A DNA stretch of 50,609 nt from positions 1 through 50,609 of IMG/VR virus record IMGVR_UViG_3300026551_000001. The stretch is one strand, 5' to 3'. Each line of letters opens with the position of its first letter. The stretch's first letter is position 1. The position numbers and the translations under genes were made by a program. The DNA comes from a virus. Below, one piece after another: positions 17,410 to 23,977 of the stretch. Below the pieces are notes generated by a model that had not been told where the DNA came from, did not search any database, and was given only the letters and a program-made list of their open reading frames with translations.

Positions 17410-18444
17410 AAACTTAAGGTGGTTGTTTCATTTGTCCAGAGTGCACTAACATAAACATGTTACTACACCTCCATTAGTTAAAGTCTCGGACATGAGACTT
17501 GGGAGTCTCTCGATGGTTGACTGCCATTGAGACTCTGACTCTTAAGATCTCTACATCGAGAGGTCTGACGTGTCTGTTCCAGGTTTACTCCCACTGAGTA
17601 GTGTTTTAATGGGCGTTCCGGCTAGACATTGGCTAGTTCCCGGTTATACCAGTGTACTGGACACTGCGTCTCTTTAGATCTTTCGTCTGTTCAGCACAGA
17701 CCGGCGATCCTGTAGAGTATTCGATACTGAGACATCAACCTGAGGAACTTTTGAACCAATGGCTAATGGGACCACGGTGTCCAACAGTCTAAGATTTCAA
17801 CTCTTCAGAAGAGTGTCTACTTAGTTAATGATGCTACTGCTCAGCCTTTTCAGATCATATCCTTGTTGAGTCTACCACAGGTTGTTCGGTCTTACAACAT
17901 ATATAGGTTGCACCCTATATGCATCCGATCACATGGCACTCGCTCTATACCAATTCCGAGTTCGACTCTTATTTAGAGTCCTCATGAGCGTACCGTTGCT
18001 TTTCTGCCACTGTACCAGATCAAGGCTTAGATCCTACTTGTCCCTATGACTAGATCGTACTTGGAGTGACCTACTACACAATAGATCAGGATACTAATCA
18101 TAGGTCCTGCTTATGCTTCTCTAGCTGTTAGCTAGTTGACCACAGGTACACCACCATCCTTTGCCGTCCCTATGCCTTAAGGGTTGGACTCTATCAGGCT
18201 TTATTCCAACAGGACTAAGCTGACTGATCTCGTCTGTCACCGGAGGATAGATCTAAGTACCGGTTAAGTCCTACTCTCCGATATTTATAGCCTCCATGTC
18301 GGAGATAGCACGGGCCTATGCAGCGCTCTCATTCACTATGCTGTCCAAGTGACTAGTACGTTACTCATCCCAAACGAAGATGCCTTCCGTACATCTTACA
18401 CATAGGAGCGCTTACGAGAGGTAGGTCATCACTCCTACGTTAGT
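17410..18444 (+). ncRNA. Candidate ~1.03-kb structured RNA with no ORF
   Basis: No reading frame of 60 codons or more exists here on either strand, although the rest of the genome is densely coding. Two 60-base stretches I counted (17581-17640 and 18121-18180) are each 50% G+C, clearly above neighbouring genes. Perfect hairpins follow one another: 17481-17500 (7 bp), 17545-17566 (8), 17650-17666 (6), 17685-17701 (6), 17716-17728 (5), 17800-17814 (6, extended by 17789/17824), 17901-17920 (7), 17964-17980 (6, inside 17941/17990), 18121-18135 (6), 18275-18305 (10), 18322-18328/18406-18412 (7) and 18421-18438 (5). Three stems (17503-17535, 17545-17566, 18275-18305) hold a G-U pair in + reading that would be an A-C mismatch in - reading, hinting at + strand RNA; the flanking genes are on -. 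No terminator or clear promoter is seen. Strand is therefore uncertain. Confidence 0.6.
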
Positions 18445-18470
18445 TTAACCGTGTTCGAAGTCACGGTTAA
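18445..18470. other. 9-bp hairpin over a stop codon at the RNA-region border
   Basis: TTAACCGTG, an eight-base loop, then CACGGTTAA. The stem includes the TAA of the 116 aa gene. There is no U-run on either side. Together with the G6/C6 hairpin at 17392 it brackets the 1-kb structured region, so it may be a processing border. Confidence 0.6.
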
Positions 18471-18795
18471 TAGTGGATGATTCTCCACTACTCTCGGTTC
18501 TGAATTCTTTCCCAATTAAATCATCTTTGGGACCTTCTGCTGGCCATTCTCTGCCAGTATTGTTCTGAGCTCGTTCGACTGCGGGTCGAATAGTAATTGG
18601 AGGAGAAGCTCGTTCTACTACTTCAATTACCTGACAGACGAATACTCTTGTAATGGTATTATCACTATTTAACTGTTTAGCAGCGTATCCATGAGCATCT
18701 ACTAATGTTGTCTTACAATTAGTAGGAATATTTTTAGGAAAGTCTTTATCCTGTATTGCTTTGAAAGCAACCGTTGCATAAAATTTCTCGTTCAT
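18445..18795 (-). CDS. Unknown early protein, 116 aa
   Basis: 116 aa, ATG 18795 with GGGAG upstream. The N-terminal half is beta-rich (EKFYATVAFKAI, ITRVFVCQVIEVVERA) and the C-terminal half is polar and probably disordered (Glu/Ser/Gly/Asn). No family is recognised. Its last codons and stop form the left arm of a 9-bp hairpin (18445-18470) that borders the structured region. Confidence 0.65.
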   Translation of the reverse strand: MNEKFYATVAFKAIQDKDFPKNIPTNCKTTLVDAHGYAAKQLNSDNTITRVFVCQVIEVVERASPPITIRPAVERAQNNTGREWPAEGPKDDLIGKEFRTESSGESSTINRDFEHG

Positions 18796-18863
18796 CTTAG
18801 AACTCCCTACTTCGTTTCGTTCAGGAACTTCTCTTAGTTCAGTTCACATCACCGCGTAGATGG

Positions 18864-18879
18864 GTCTATTATAATAGAC
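18864..18879. promoter_or_regulatory. Palindrome containing TATAAT
   Basis: GTCTATTATAATAGAC is a perfect 16-bp palindrome upstream of the 116 aa gene and reads TATAAT on both strands. On the - strand a poor -35 (TTATTA) lies at about 17 bp. It may be a weak promoter or an operator. The spacer 18796-18922 has no other gene. Confidence 0.35.
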
Positions 18880-18922
18880 TAATCTATACTTAATAATATA
18901 CTTAATTCTTTTACCTTTATTC

Positions 18923-19099
18923 TTACCTTTGGATCTGTGCACCCTTGTTGAACGCATCTCTAAAATCCAACATCCTTTGGTATTGTATCTTCTTTTGGAC
19001 ATTGTTTTTCACCTGACGTTCAATCAGTCTCTGATGAGCAGTCATTGGTAAAGAGCCATCAGATTTCTTTACTTTGTTCTTAATAGGAGGTCTTTTCAT
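18923..19099 (-). CDS. Small basic protein, 58 aa
   Basis: 58 aa from ATG 19099, with GGAGG six bases upstream; an upstream ATG at 19114 is less well placed. It is strongly basic and probably helical (IKNKVKKSDG, HQRLIERQVKNNVQKKIQYQRM). A nucleic-acid-binding role is possible but no family is recognised. It follows a 14-bp hairpin. Confidence 0.6.
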   Translation of the reverse strand: MKRPPIKNKVKKSDGSLPMTAHQRLIERQVKNNVQKKIQYQRMLDFRDAFNKGAQIQR

Positions 19100-19114
19100 A
19101 TTATCCTCCGTCAA

Positions 19115-19155
19115 AGGAATAGGGAACTCCCACGGAGATAAGAGTTCCCTTTCCT
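19115..19155. other. 14-bp intergenic hairpin
   Basis: AGGAA(T)AGGGAACTC pairs with GAGTTCCCTTTCCT across a 12-base loop, with one bulged T at 19120. It fills the gap between the 92 aa gene and the 58 aa gene. No downstream U-run is seen in - reading, so RNase processing is more likely than termination. Confidence 0.6.
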
Positions 19156-19163
19156 CAGTAAGA

Positions 19164-19442
19164 TCAGGCAGCTAACTCAATCGTAAGACTCTCGGTTGTA
19201 GTAACCGGTTCGTTATCATTCGCAACAACCAAGTCGGTAACCAACATATCCGTCGGAAACGGAAAGGAGACCATCTTGATCGCTTCTAGAATGAAGACAT
19301 CGTTACGATGCTTAGCAGAATGCTTCTTAGCACTATCAATAACTGCATCTAACGAAGTCCAGCCATTTAAACCATCGTAGACCATACCTCCACCACGGAC
19401 ATAACCGTAGCTAGGATCATAAGCTAACCAGAACTTATTCAT
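19164..19442 (-). CDS. Unknown early protein with SsrA-like tail
   Basis: 92 aa from ATG 19442 (MNKFWLAYDPSYGY), with GGAG eight bases upstream; the frame upstream to 19529 overlaps the SSB gene. The N-terminus is Tyr/Gly-rich and the middle reads LDAVIDSAKKHSAKHRNDVFILEAI. The tail is VVANDNEPVTTTESLTIELAA, which has the ANDN block and terminal LAA seen in alphaproteobacterial SsrA tags. The TTxESxTxxLAA ending is shared with the protein at 14151-14762. It follows the SSB gene. Function is unknown. Confidence 0.7.
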   Translation of the reverse strand: MNKFWLAYDPSYGYVRGGGMVYDGLNGWTSLDAVIDSAKKHSAKHRNDVFILEAIKMVSFPFPTDMLVTDLVVANDNEPVTTTESLTIELAA

Positions 19443-19452
19443 GTTTTTACTC

Positions 19453-19959
19453 CTAGAATTCAGGATTATCAGCAGGCACTTTATTAAAGCCTCTGATTTC
19501 CTTTGGTTCCCTATTACTATTTGCTTCATAAGGGACTAATTTATCTACTCTGATAGAAACCAATCTAGCTGCTGTTCCTCCCATCTTAGCTCCAGGAGGA
19601 CTATAACTATAAGTCTCTAATTTAATAGTCACTTCAGAACCGTTACCAACATTAACGTTATAAGGTAGATTGTCTTTATCGATTATCATAGGCGCAGCAT
19701 ATAATCTACGCACACCTTTAATGATCTTCTCTGCTTGACAACCGAAGGCCATGTTATCTCCGTCCTCATCCCTCCTTAACCTATTCTTTAATCCTTCATA
19801 TTGTCTTCCATTTATAGTTTGTATTTCCTTTAATTTCTTAATCTTATCTAGAGATTCTTCATTAGGATATAACACCATGGCGTACTTACCGTACATATCT
19901 GGTGTAGCGACCCTAACCCATTTAGCTTTACCTTGTAAGTAGACGCTATTAGTAGCCAT
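19453..19959 (-). CDS. Single-stranded DNA-binding protein, T7 gp2.5-like
   Basis: 168 aa. The pattern LQGKAKWVRVATPDMYGKYA ... VLYPNEESLDKIKKL ... GLKNRLRRDEDGD ... VNVGNGSEVTIKLETYSY ... GTAARLVSIRVDKLVPYE is typical of the phage gp2.5-type OB-fold SSB found beside T7-like polymerases. The protein ends in Phe after ADNPE, echoing the terminal Phe of gp2.5 that contacts polymerase and helicase, but the tail is short and only weakly acidic. It coats ssDNA and coordinates the replisome. The start overlaps the previous stop (TAATG). Confidence 0.82.
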   Translation of the reverse strand: MATNSVYLQGKAKWVRVATPDMYGKYAMVLYPNEESLDKIKKLKEIQTINGRQYEGLKNRLRRDEDGDNMAFGCQAEKIIKGVRRLYAAPMIIDKDNLPYNVNVGNGSEVTIKLETYSYSPPGAKMGGTAARLVSIRVDKLVPYEANSNREPKEIRGFNKVPADNPEF

Positions 19960-20123
19960 TATATCAGTTCAACTCTGACTACCGTAGCTTCAAGAGCCTC
20001 TGGATTATTCTCTTCGAATTGTTCTAAGGCTAATACCTCAGCGTCATTCGGTCCTTTAACATCATCTACATCTACTTCAGCAAACATAGGTACTTCATAT
20101 TCAATATGTACTCTGTATTTCAT
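19959..20123 (-). CDS. Small acidic protein between pol and SSB genes
   Basis: 54 aa, starting inside the DNA polymerase stop (TAATG) and ending inside the SSB start (TAATG). It is beta-rich then acidic-helical (MKYRVHIEYEVPMFAEVDVDD, DAEVLALEQFEENNPEAL). Tight coupling on both sides supports it as a real gene. Function is unknown; a replisome accessory is possible from position. Confidence 0.65.
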   Translation of the reverse strand: MKYRVHIEYEVPMFAEVDVDDVKGPNDAEVLALEQFEENNPEALEATVVRVELI

Positions 20124-22126
20124 TAATGGGTTACCTTCCAGTTTGTTCCTATTGTTTCTTTTCCATCATTCATGTAACTCCCTGCTAAAGGACACTTAAG
20201 TCCAAACATTTCACCTACCTCTCTCAATGCATCGCATTGTATTTGAGCCATCCAACGAGCTTCTTCTAGATCATTGGATGGCATTTCTGTCTGCCATTCA
20301 TCATGAACTAAGTTGACTAAGATCGGTTTCTTCGTACCAAACGTCCTATCCCCCAGATTATTCCAATGATTATCATTATATGTAGGAATGGTAGAATCTG
20401 ATACCAAGTTTGCATATCTCTTCTCCTCCGTCTCGCGTAAACGCTTCGACACTTTCTCTAACCACAGGATCGTGGCATGCTTCATTACAACTACTTCACC
20501 GTTCTGAAGATAACCACTCATAGCTAAGTGTCGTCTTTCACTTTCAGTTTCTCCCAGGATGTTAACCTTCCTACCATCCAGCCCAAAGAAATAGCCTCTC
20601 TTCGCATCTTTAGGAATAATAGTCTTTTTGAGCCTAGCGAATCCTTCGTATCGTCCCAGTAAATTAGCAAGAGCTTCTTTCGTTTTGTCTTCATTCGAGT
20701 CGAGAACTTCAGCCAGTTTCTTAATCCCTGCTCCAAGAAGAAGAGCGTAGATAAATCTTTTGGCAGCAGCTCTAGATTTACAGATACTTCCAAGAATTCT
20801 TTGGTTAAGCGAGTGCGGATCGCTTCCGTCATGTTTAGAACCCTTAACGATGGCATCTGTGAACTCCTGGTCGTCTATGTAGTGAGCAAATATTCTAAGC
20901 TGAATTCCTTCTGCGTCAACTCCAACGAGCAGTTTATTCTTATGTGCAGAGAAGCAGGAGCGCATTTCCCCGCCAAGTAACTTGACTTTCCCTTGAGTGT
21001 CCAACTCGTTCGGAATATTGGCCATATTAGGTTTTTGGTGTGCCATACGATGCGTCCATGCACCGATAGCAATAAACCTTCCATGTATTCTTCCGGTAGA
21101 TGGATTGTATAGGTTAGACCATTCGGTGAGAGTTCTCCTTCTCGCCTCGAATAGAATTCTTCTGGCCAGAGTTCTAGCTGACCTTGGAGCAGCACTGGGT
21201 AGTGAACTGATATTAGTTTCATTGATCTTCCACCCATATTTCTTAAGATCTTCTCTAATTATACCTTGTCTATCAGACTCTACGTGCGTCTTAGTCTTGT
21301 CCGTTGGTTTCCAACCTGCTCCTGTAAGAACGTCCACAATCTGTCTGTGGCTTGATGGATTAAAGGATTTGAATTCACATCTACAGAAAGGGTATCCATT
21401 GAATTCTGTAAGATCTCCATCTTGAACCCACCTGAAATCTTTGCGATGTAAAGTACCATGTTTAGTTCTTTCTGGATGTATTTCTCTTATTAAAGAAAGA
21501 TGAGGAGGAAAGGATTTAAGTATCTCTTCATCTAAATTCTTTAATTCTAAAGTTACTTTCTCCAGTAACTTATTACACTTTGTAATATCAAAATAAAACC
21601 CATTATTGTGCAAAGAATTAACAATGATTTGGAACTTGTGTTCACAAGTAATAGCATTCCTGTACTTAGGATTATTGATGCTATCAAGATAGCTAAGATA
21701 AATACGCTGACAGATATCGACGTCCCTAATACAATACGTAACCATCTCTTCAGATAACTTAGACCAGTCATTGAATTCTCCTTTAGGTAAGTTAAATTCA
21801 ATTCCGTAATCTTCTATTGAATGTCCTTGGCGCGAATAGTTAAATAACTTAGAAATAATAAGGGTATCAATAATATTGGTAAGACTAATGCAATCATAAA
21901 ACTTAATAAGATTACACAGGACAGGGTAATCATAACCAAGAATGTTGTGCCCCACCAATCTAGTACATCTTTTAACCAAGGTTTTAAACTTCTCCACCTC
22001 TGTTTGATCTTCGTGGAGATTTCTAAATACATAATATTCTCCTGTATCTGTGTCTTTACAGACGACACACCATATCTTAGTAGGACTTTCTAATTTATCG
22101 CATTCAATATCAATTATTAATTGCAT
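20123..22126 (-). CDS. Family A DNA polymerase, T7 gp5-like
   Basis: 667 aa, against 704 for T7 gp5. The 3'-5' exonuclease is intact: Exo I DIECD (D6, E8), Exo II GHNILGYD (N61, D66) and Exo III YCIRD (Y131, D135). Polymerase motif A is VGVDAEGIQLR (D404), motif B is RAAAKRFIYALLLGAG (from R452), motif C is VHDE (608-610). It replicates the phage genome with the primase-helicase and SSB. The region between the exonuclease and motif A seems shorter than in T7, so the thioredoxin-binding insert may be missing (inference from length). It starts at ATG 22126 and is coupled downstream by TAATG. Confidence 0.93.
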   Translation of the reverse strand: MQLIIDIECDKLESPTKIWCVVCKDTDTGEYYVFRNLHEDQTEVEKFKTLVKRCTRLVGHNILGYDYPVLCNLIKFYDCISLTNIIDTLIISKLFNYSRQGHSIEDYGIEFNLPKGEFNDWSKLSEEMVTYCIRDVDICQRIYLSYLDSINNPKYRNAITCEHKFQIIVNSLHNNGFYFDITKCNKLLEKVTLELKNLDEEILKSFPPHLSLIREIHPERTKHGTLHRKDFRWVQDGDLTEFNGYPFCRCEFKSFNPSSHRQIVDVLTGAGWKPTDKTKTHVESDRQGIIREDLKKYGWKINETNISSLPSAAPRSARTLARRILFEARRRTLTEWSNLYNPSTGRIHGRFIAIGAWTHRMAHQKPNMANIPNELDTQGKVKLLGGEMRSCFSAHKNKLLVGVDAEGIQLRIFAHYIDDQEFTDAIVKGSKHDGSDPHSLNQRILGSICKSRAAAKRFIYALLLGAGIKKLAEVLDSNEDKTKEALANLLGRYEGFARLKKTIIPKDAKRGYFFGLDGRKVNILGETESERRHLAMSGYLQNGEVVVMKHATILWLEKVSKRLRETEEKRYANLVSDSTIPTYNDNHWNNLGDRTFGTKKPILVNLVHDEWQTEMPSNDLEEARWMAQIQCDALREVGEMFGLKCPLAGSYMNDGKETIGTNWKVTH

Positions 22127-22151
22127 TAAGTATCTTAATGTATTTCATCAG

Positions 22152-22316
22152 TCATCTTCCATCTTTAAATACTTTTACAGGAAAGTGATGTTTATTTGAC
22201 TCAAGTCTTTGTTGCCGTCTTAAATACCTATACCAATCATCAATCTTAAATAATTCTTCTGTAAATTCTTTTTGAAGGTCTTCTTTAAGTTTCTTAGGGT
22301 TTTGTATTTTAGACAT
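22152..22316 (-). CDS. Small charged protein upstream of polymerase
   Basis: 54 aa. Its ATG at 22316 overlaps the stop of the preceding gene (ATGTCTAA). It is highly charged and helical (KIQNPKKLKEDLQKEFTEEL, DDWYRYLRRQQRLESNKHH). No family is recognised. It ends 26 bases before the polymerase start. Confidence 0.6.
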   Translation of the reverse strand: MSKIQNPKKLKEDLQKEFTEELFKIDDWYRYLRRQQRLESNKHHFPVKVFKDGR

Positions 22317-22470
22317 ACTGCACCTTTAGTTTGTTATAGTAAGCTTCTTCTTTATCTATAGCAGACTTAAATTTATAAGAATCTCTGTTCTTCATCCACT
22401 TAACATCACTAAGTAATTGTCTCATAGTATACCAATCATTTAAATTAATAGGTCCGATAATGTTACTCAT
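22309..22470 (-). CDS. Small unknown protein, 53 aa
   Basis: 53 aa from ATG 22470, overlapping the upstream stop. It is polar and helical (NDWYTMRQLLSDVKWMKNRD, AIDKEEAYYNKLKV). It shares a DDWY/NDWY element with the next small gene, which may hint at common ancestry or the same contact surface. No family is recognised. Confidence 0.6.
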   Translation of the reverse strand: MSNIIGPINLNDWYTMRQLLSDVKWMKNRDSYKFKSAIDKEEAYYNKLKVQYV

Positions 22471-22679
22471 TTATTTTTTCTAATATATTTTTTTGCTTCA
22501 TCTAAAGATGTAAACCAAGATAAAAGATCATTATGTTTCTTGTATAGTAGTTTATCACTTTCTAATTTTTTATCTAATTTATAGACATTATATCCTTCGG
22601 CGAAAGGACGTCTTGAGAACACTATTAAATAATCTTCTTCTTTGTATACCTGTTCGTCTATAATATCTTCGTTACTCAT
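22467..22679 (-). CDS. Small unknown protein, 70 aa
   Basis: 70 aa. The sequence suggests a compact alpha/beta fold: an acidic start (SNEDIIDEQVYKEEDY), a beta strand (YLIVFSRRPF) and a C-terminal helix (SLDEAKKYIRKNK). Its stop overlaps the next start (ATGA-type). It is unknown and lies in the run of small early genes before the polymerase. Confidence 0.6.
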   Translation of the reverse strand: MSNEDIIDEQVYKEEDYLIVFSRRPFAEGYNVYKLDKKLESDKLLYKKHNDLLSWFTSLDEAKKYIRKNK

Positions 22680-22682
22680 TTT

Positions 22683-22808
22683 TCAACATCTCCAAATCTT
22701 CTTATCCCATATATTAGGTAAAGACATATGTTCTTTATTAGAACATAACCAACTCCAACACCAGAACTTTAAAGATGAATTACTAAACAATCTTTCTAAG
22801 CTATTCAT
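22683..22808 (-). CDS. Tryptophan-rich micro-protein, 41 aa
   Basis: 41 aa with a strong ribosome binding site (GGAGG, six bases from ATG 22808) and an 8-base overlap with the upstream gene. It contains six tryptophans and four cysteines (KFWCWSWLCSNKEH, PNIWDKKIWRC). It is too short for any family call. The strong translation signal argues that it is expressed. Confidence 0.5.
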   Translation of the reverse strand: MNSLERLFSNSSLKFWCWSWLCSNKEHMSLPNIWDKKIWRC

Positions 22809-23145
22809 CTTTATCCTCCACAGGTATCTGTATAATCTCATGTAAGATAAACTTCTTACAGAAATCTTTAGGATCTACCCATCTAATGACTTGTCCTTCA
22901 TTAACAGCTAATTTAATTGATTTCTTAGTCTTAACTATAACATGATACTCTAATAAGTCAAGACCTAACTTAGGAGAATAAGCTAAGAATATAGTAAATC
23001 TCTTCATAGGAGATAACCAATCTATTACTTCTTCTGGAGTATCAGGTGGTCCTTTACCTCCGGTAATTACTCTTAAAGATTTACGCTTCTTTCGTACCTC
23101 TTCTTCTTTATCCATTCTTTCATCTTCAGTATCAGTTATTGACAA
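22801..23145 (-). CDS. Unknown early protein, 114 aa
   Basis: 114 aa with a charged N-terminus (TEDERMDKEEEVRKKRKSLR) followed by a compact mixed domain (RFTIFLAYSPKLGLDLLEYHVIV, AVNEGQVIRWVDPKDF). No known motif. It follows a hairpin-rich spacer (23146-23263) and is coupled to the Trp-rich micro-gene. Confidence 0.6.
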   Translation of the reverse strand: MSITDTEDERMDKEEEVRKKRKSLRVITGGKGPPDTPEEVIDWLSPMKRFTIFLAYSPKLGLDLLEYHVIVKTKKSIKLAVNEGQVIRWVDPKDFCKKFILHEIIQIPVEDKDE

Positions 23146-23263
23146 TGCTTGTCTCCTTCTAGAATGCCTCTAGGAGCTCGTAGGAAGCTCACTGGTGAGT
23201 TATTTTATGTACCCAGGTAGGGTAGTACCTCTATAAAAATAATGCACTACGGACCTTCTTATG
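23146..23263. other. Intergenic spacer with several short hairpins
   Basis: About 118 bases without a gene. It contains TAGA-ATGCC-TCTA, GAGCT-CGTAGGA-AGCTC, CTCAC-TG-GTGAG and TACCC-AGGTA-GGGTA in a row between the UDG gene and the 114 aa gene. There is no U-run, so this looks like one of the folded spacers typical of this operon rather than a terminator. Confidence 0.5.
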
Positions 23264-23977
23264 TTACAGTTTCCAATCTATAGGCTCTAACTTATCTTTA
23301 GATAAAAATGAATTAACTCTGCTGAACATCCTGCTACCAGAGAATGGATGTTCTCCTGCACAGAAACCTCTAGGACTCGGATGACTCACTTCGATTAAGT
23401 CTGAGTACTTCTCGTCCACATATTCTTTCAATTCTCGCGCAATACTTCCGCATAGAACGAAGCAGATGCCTTTTTTGTTTAGTCGTGAAACGATCTCGAC
23501 TGTAAGTGACCGCCATTGAGTCCAATGTAGATGTGAGAGTGACAAGAATTGTAGACAAGTCGGTATCGTGTTCCACAGTAAGACTCCTTGTTCAGCCCAT
23601 GGTTCTAAGTTACCAGACTTAGGAAAGATAGATCTCTTACCTTCTTTATCAAACCATTCGTAATGTAAGTCATTATGTAACTCTCTGAAAATATTAACTA
23701 AGGTAGGAGGGAATGGATATTCCTTACTATTGATACAATCTTTAGGAGTACTAAAGGCTAATCCTGTAGCATATTGAGGATTAGGATAAGGATCTTGTCC
23801 TATTATGGCAACTCTAACTTTATCAAATGGTGTAATGTCAAGGCTAGAAAACAGATCGCTCCTGTTTGGATTAAAGTAATAACGCTGAGACTCAAGATTA
23901 TCCAGTCTGATTTGGACATCTTCCCACTCCTTTGATCTCCAAAAGTCTAGATCTTCCCACGATGTAAAGTCACTCAT
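23264..23977 (-). CDS. ung: Uracil-DNA glycosylase
   Basis: 237 aa, family 1 UDG. The water-activating loop GQDPYP is at residues 60-65 (catalytic Asp62), the uracil-recognition Phe/Asn region follows (LAFSTPKD; LWNTIPTCL), and the second catalytic motif HPSP has His199. The segment between (LSLSHLHWTQW) diverges from the usual LTVRAG..SHxxxGW pattern. The enzyme removes uracil from DNA. It overlaps the primase-helicase stop by four bases, so it is made with the replisome. This implies that the phage does not use uracil-DNA and keeps it out during replication. Confidence 0.93.
   Translation of the reverse strand: MSDFTSWEDLDFWRSKEWEDVQIRLDNLESQRYYFNPNRSDLFSSLDITPFDKVRVAIIGQDPYPNPQYATGLAFSTPKDCINSKEYPFPPTLVNIFRELHNDLHYEWFDKEGKRSIFPKSGNLEPWAEQGVLLWNTIPTCLQFLSLSHLHWTQWRSLTVEIVSRLNKKGICFVLCGSIARELKEYVDEKYSDLIEVSHPSPRGFCAGEHPFSGSRMFSRVNSFLSKDKLEPIDWKL

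Noticed and set aside
21553-22068. Hydrophobic 82 and 84 aa frames on the - strand inside the polymerase gene
   Set aside because: They lie wholly within the exonuclease domain of the polymerase in another frame, with no ribosome binding site; they are shadows of the real gene.
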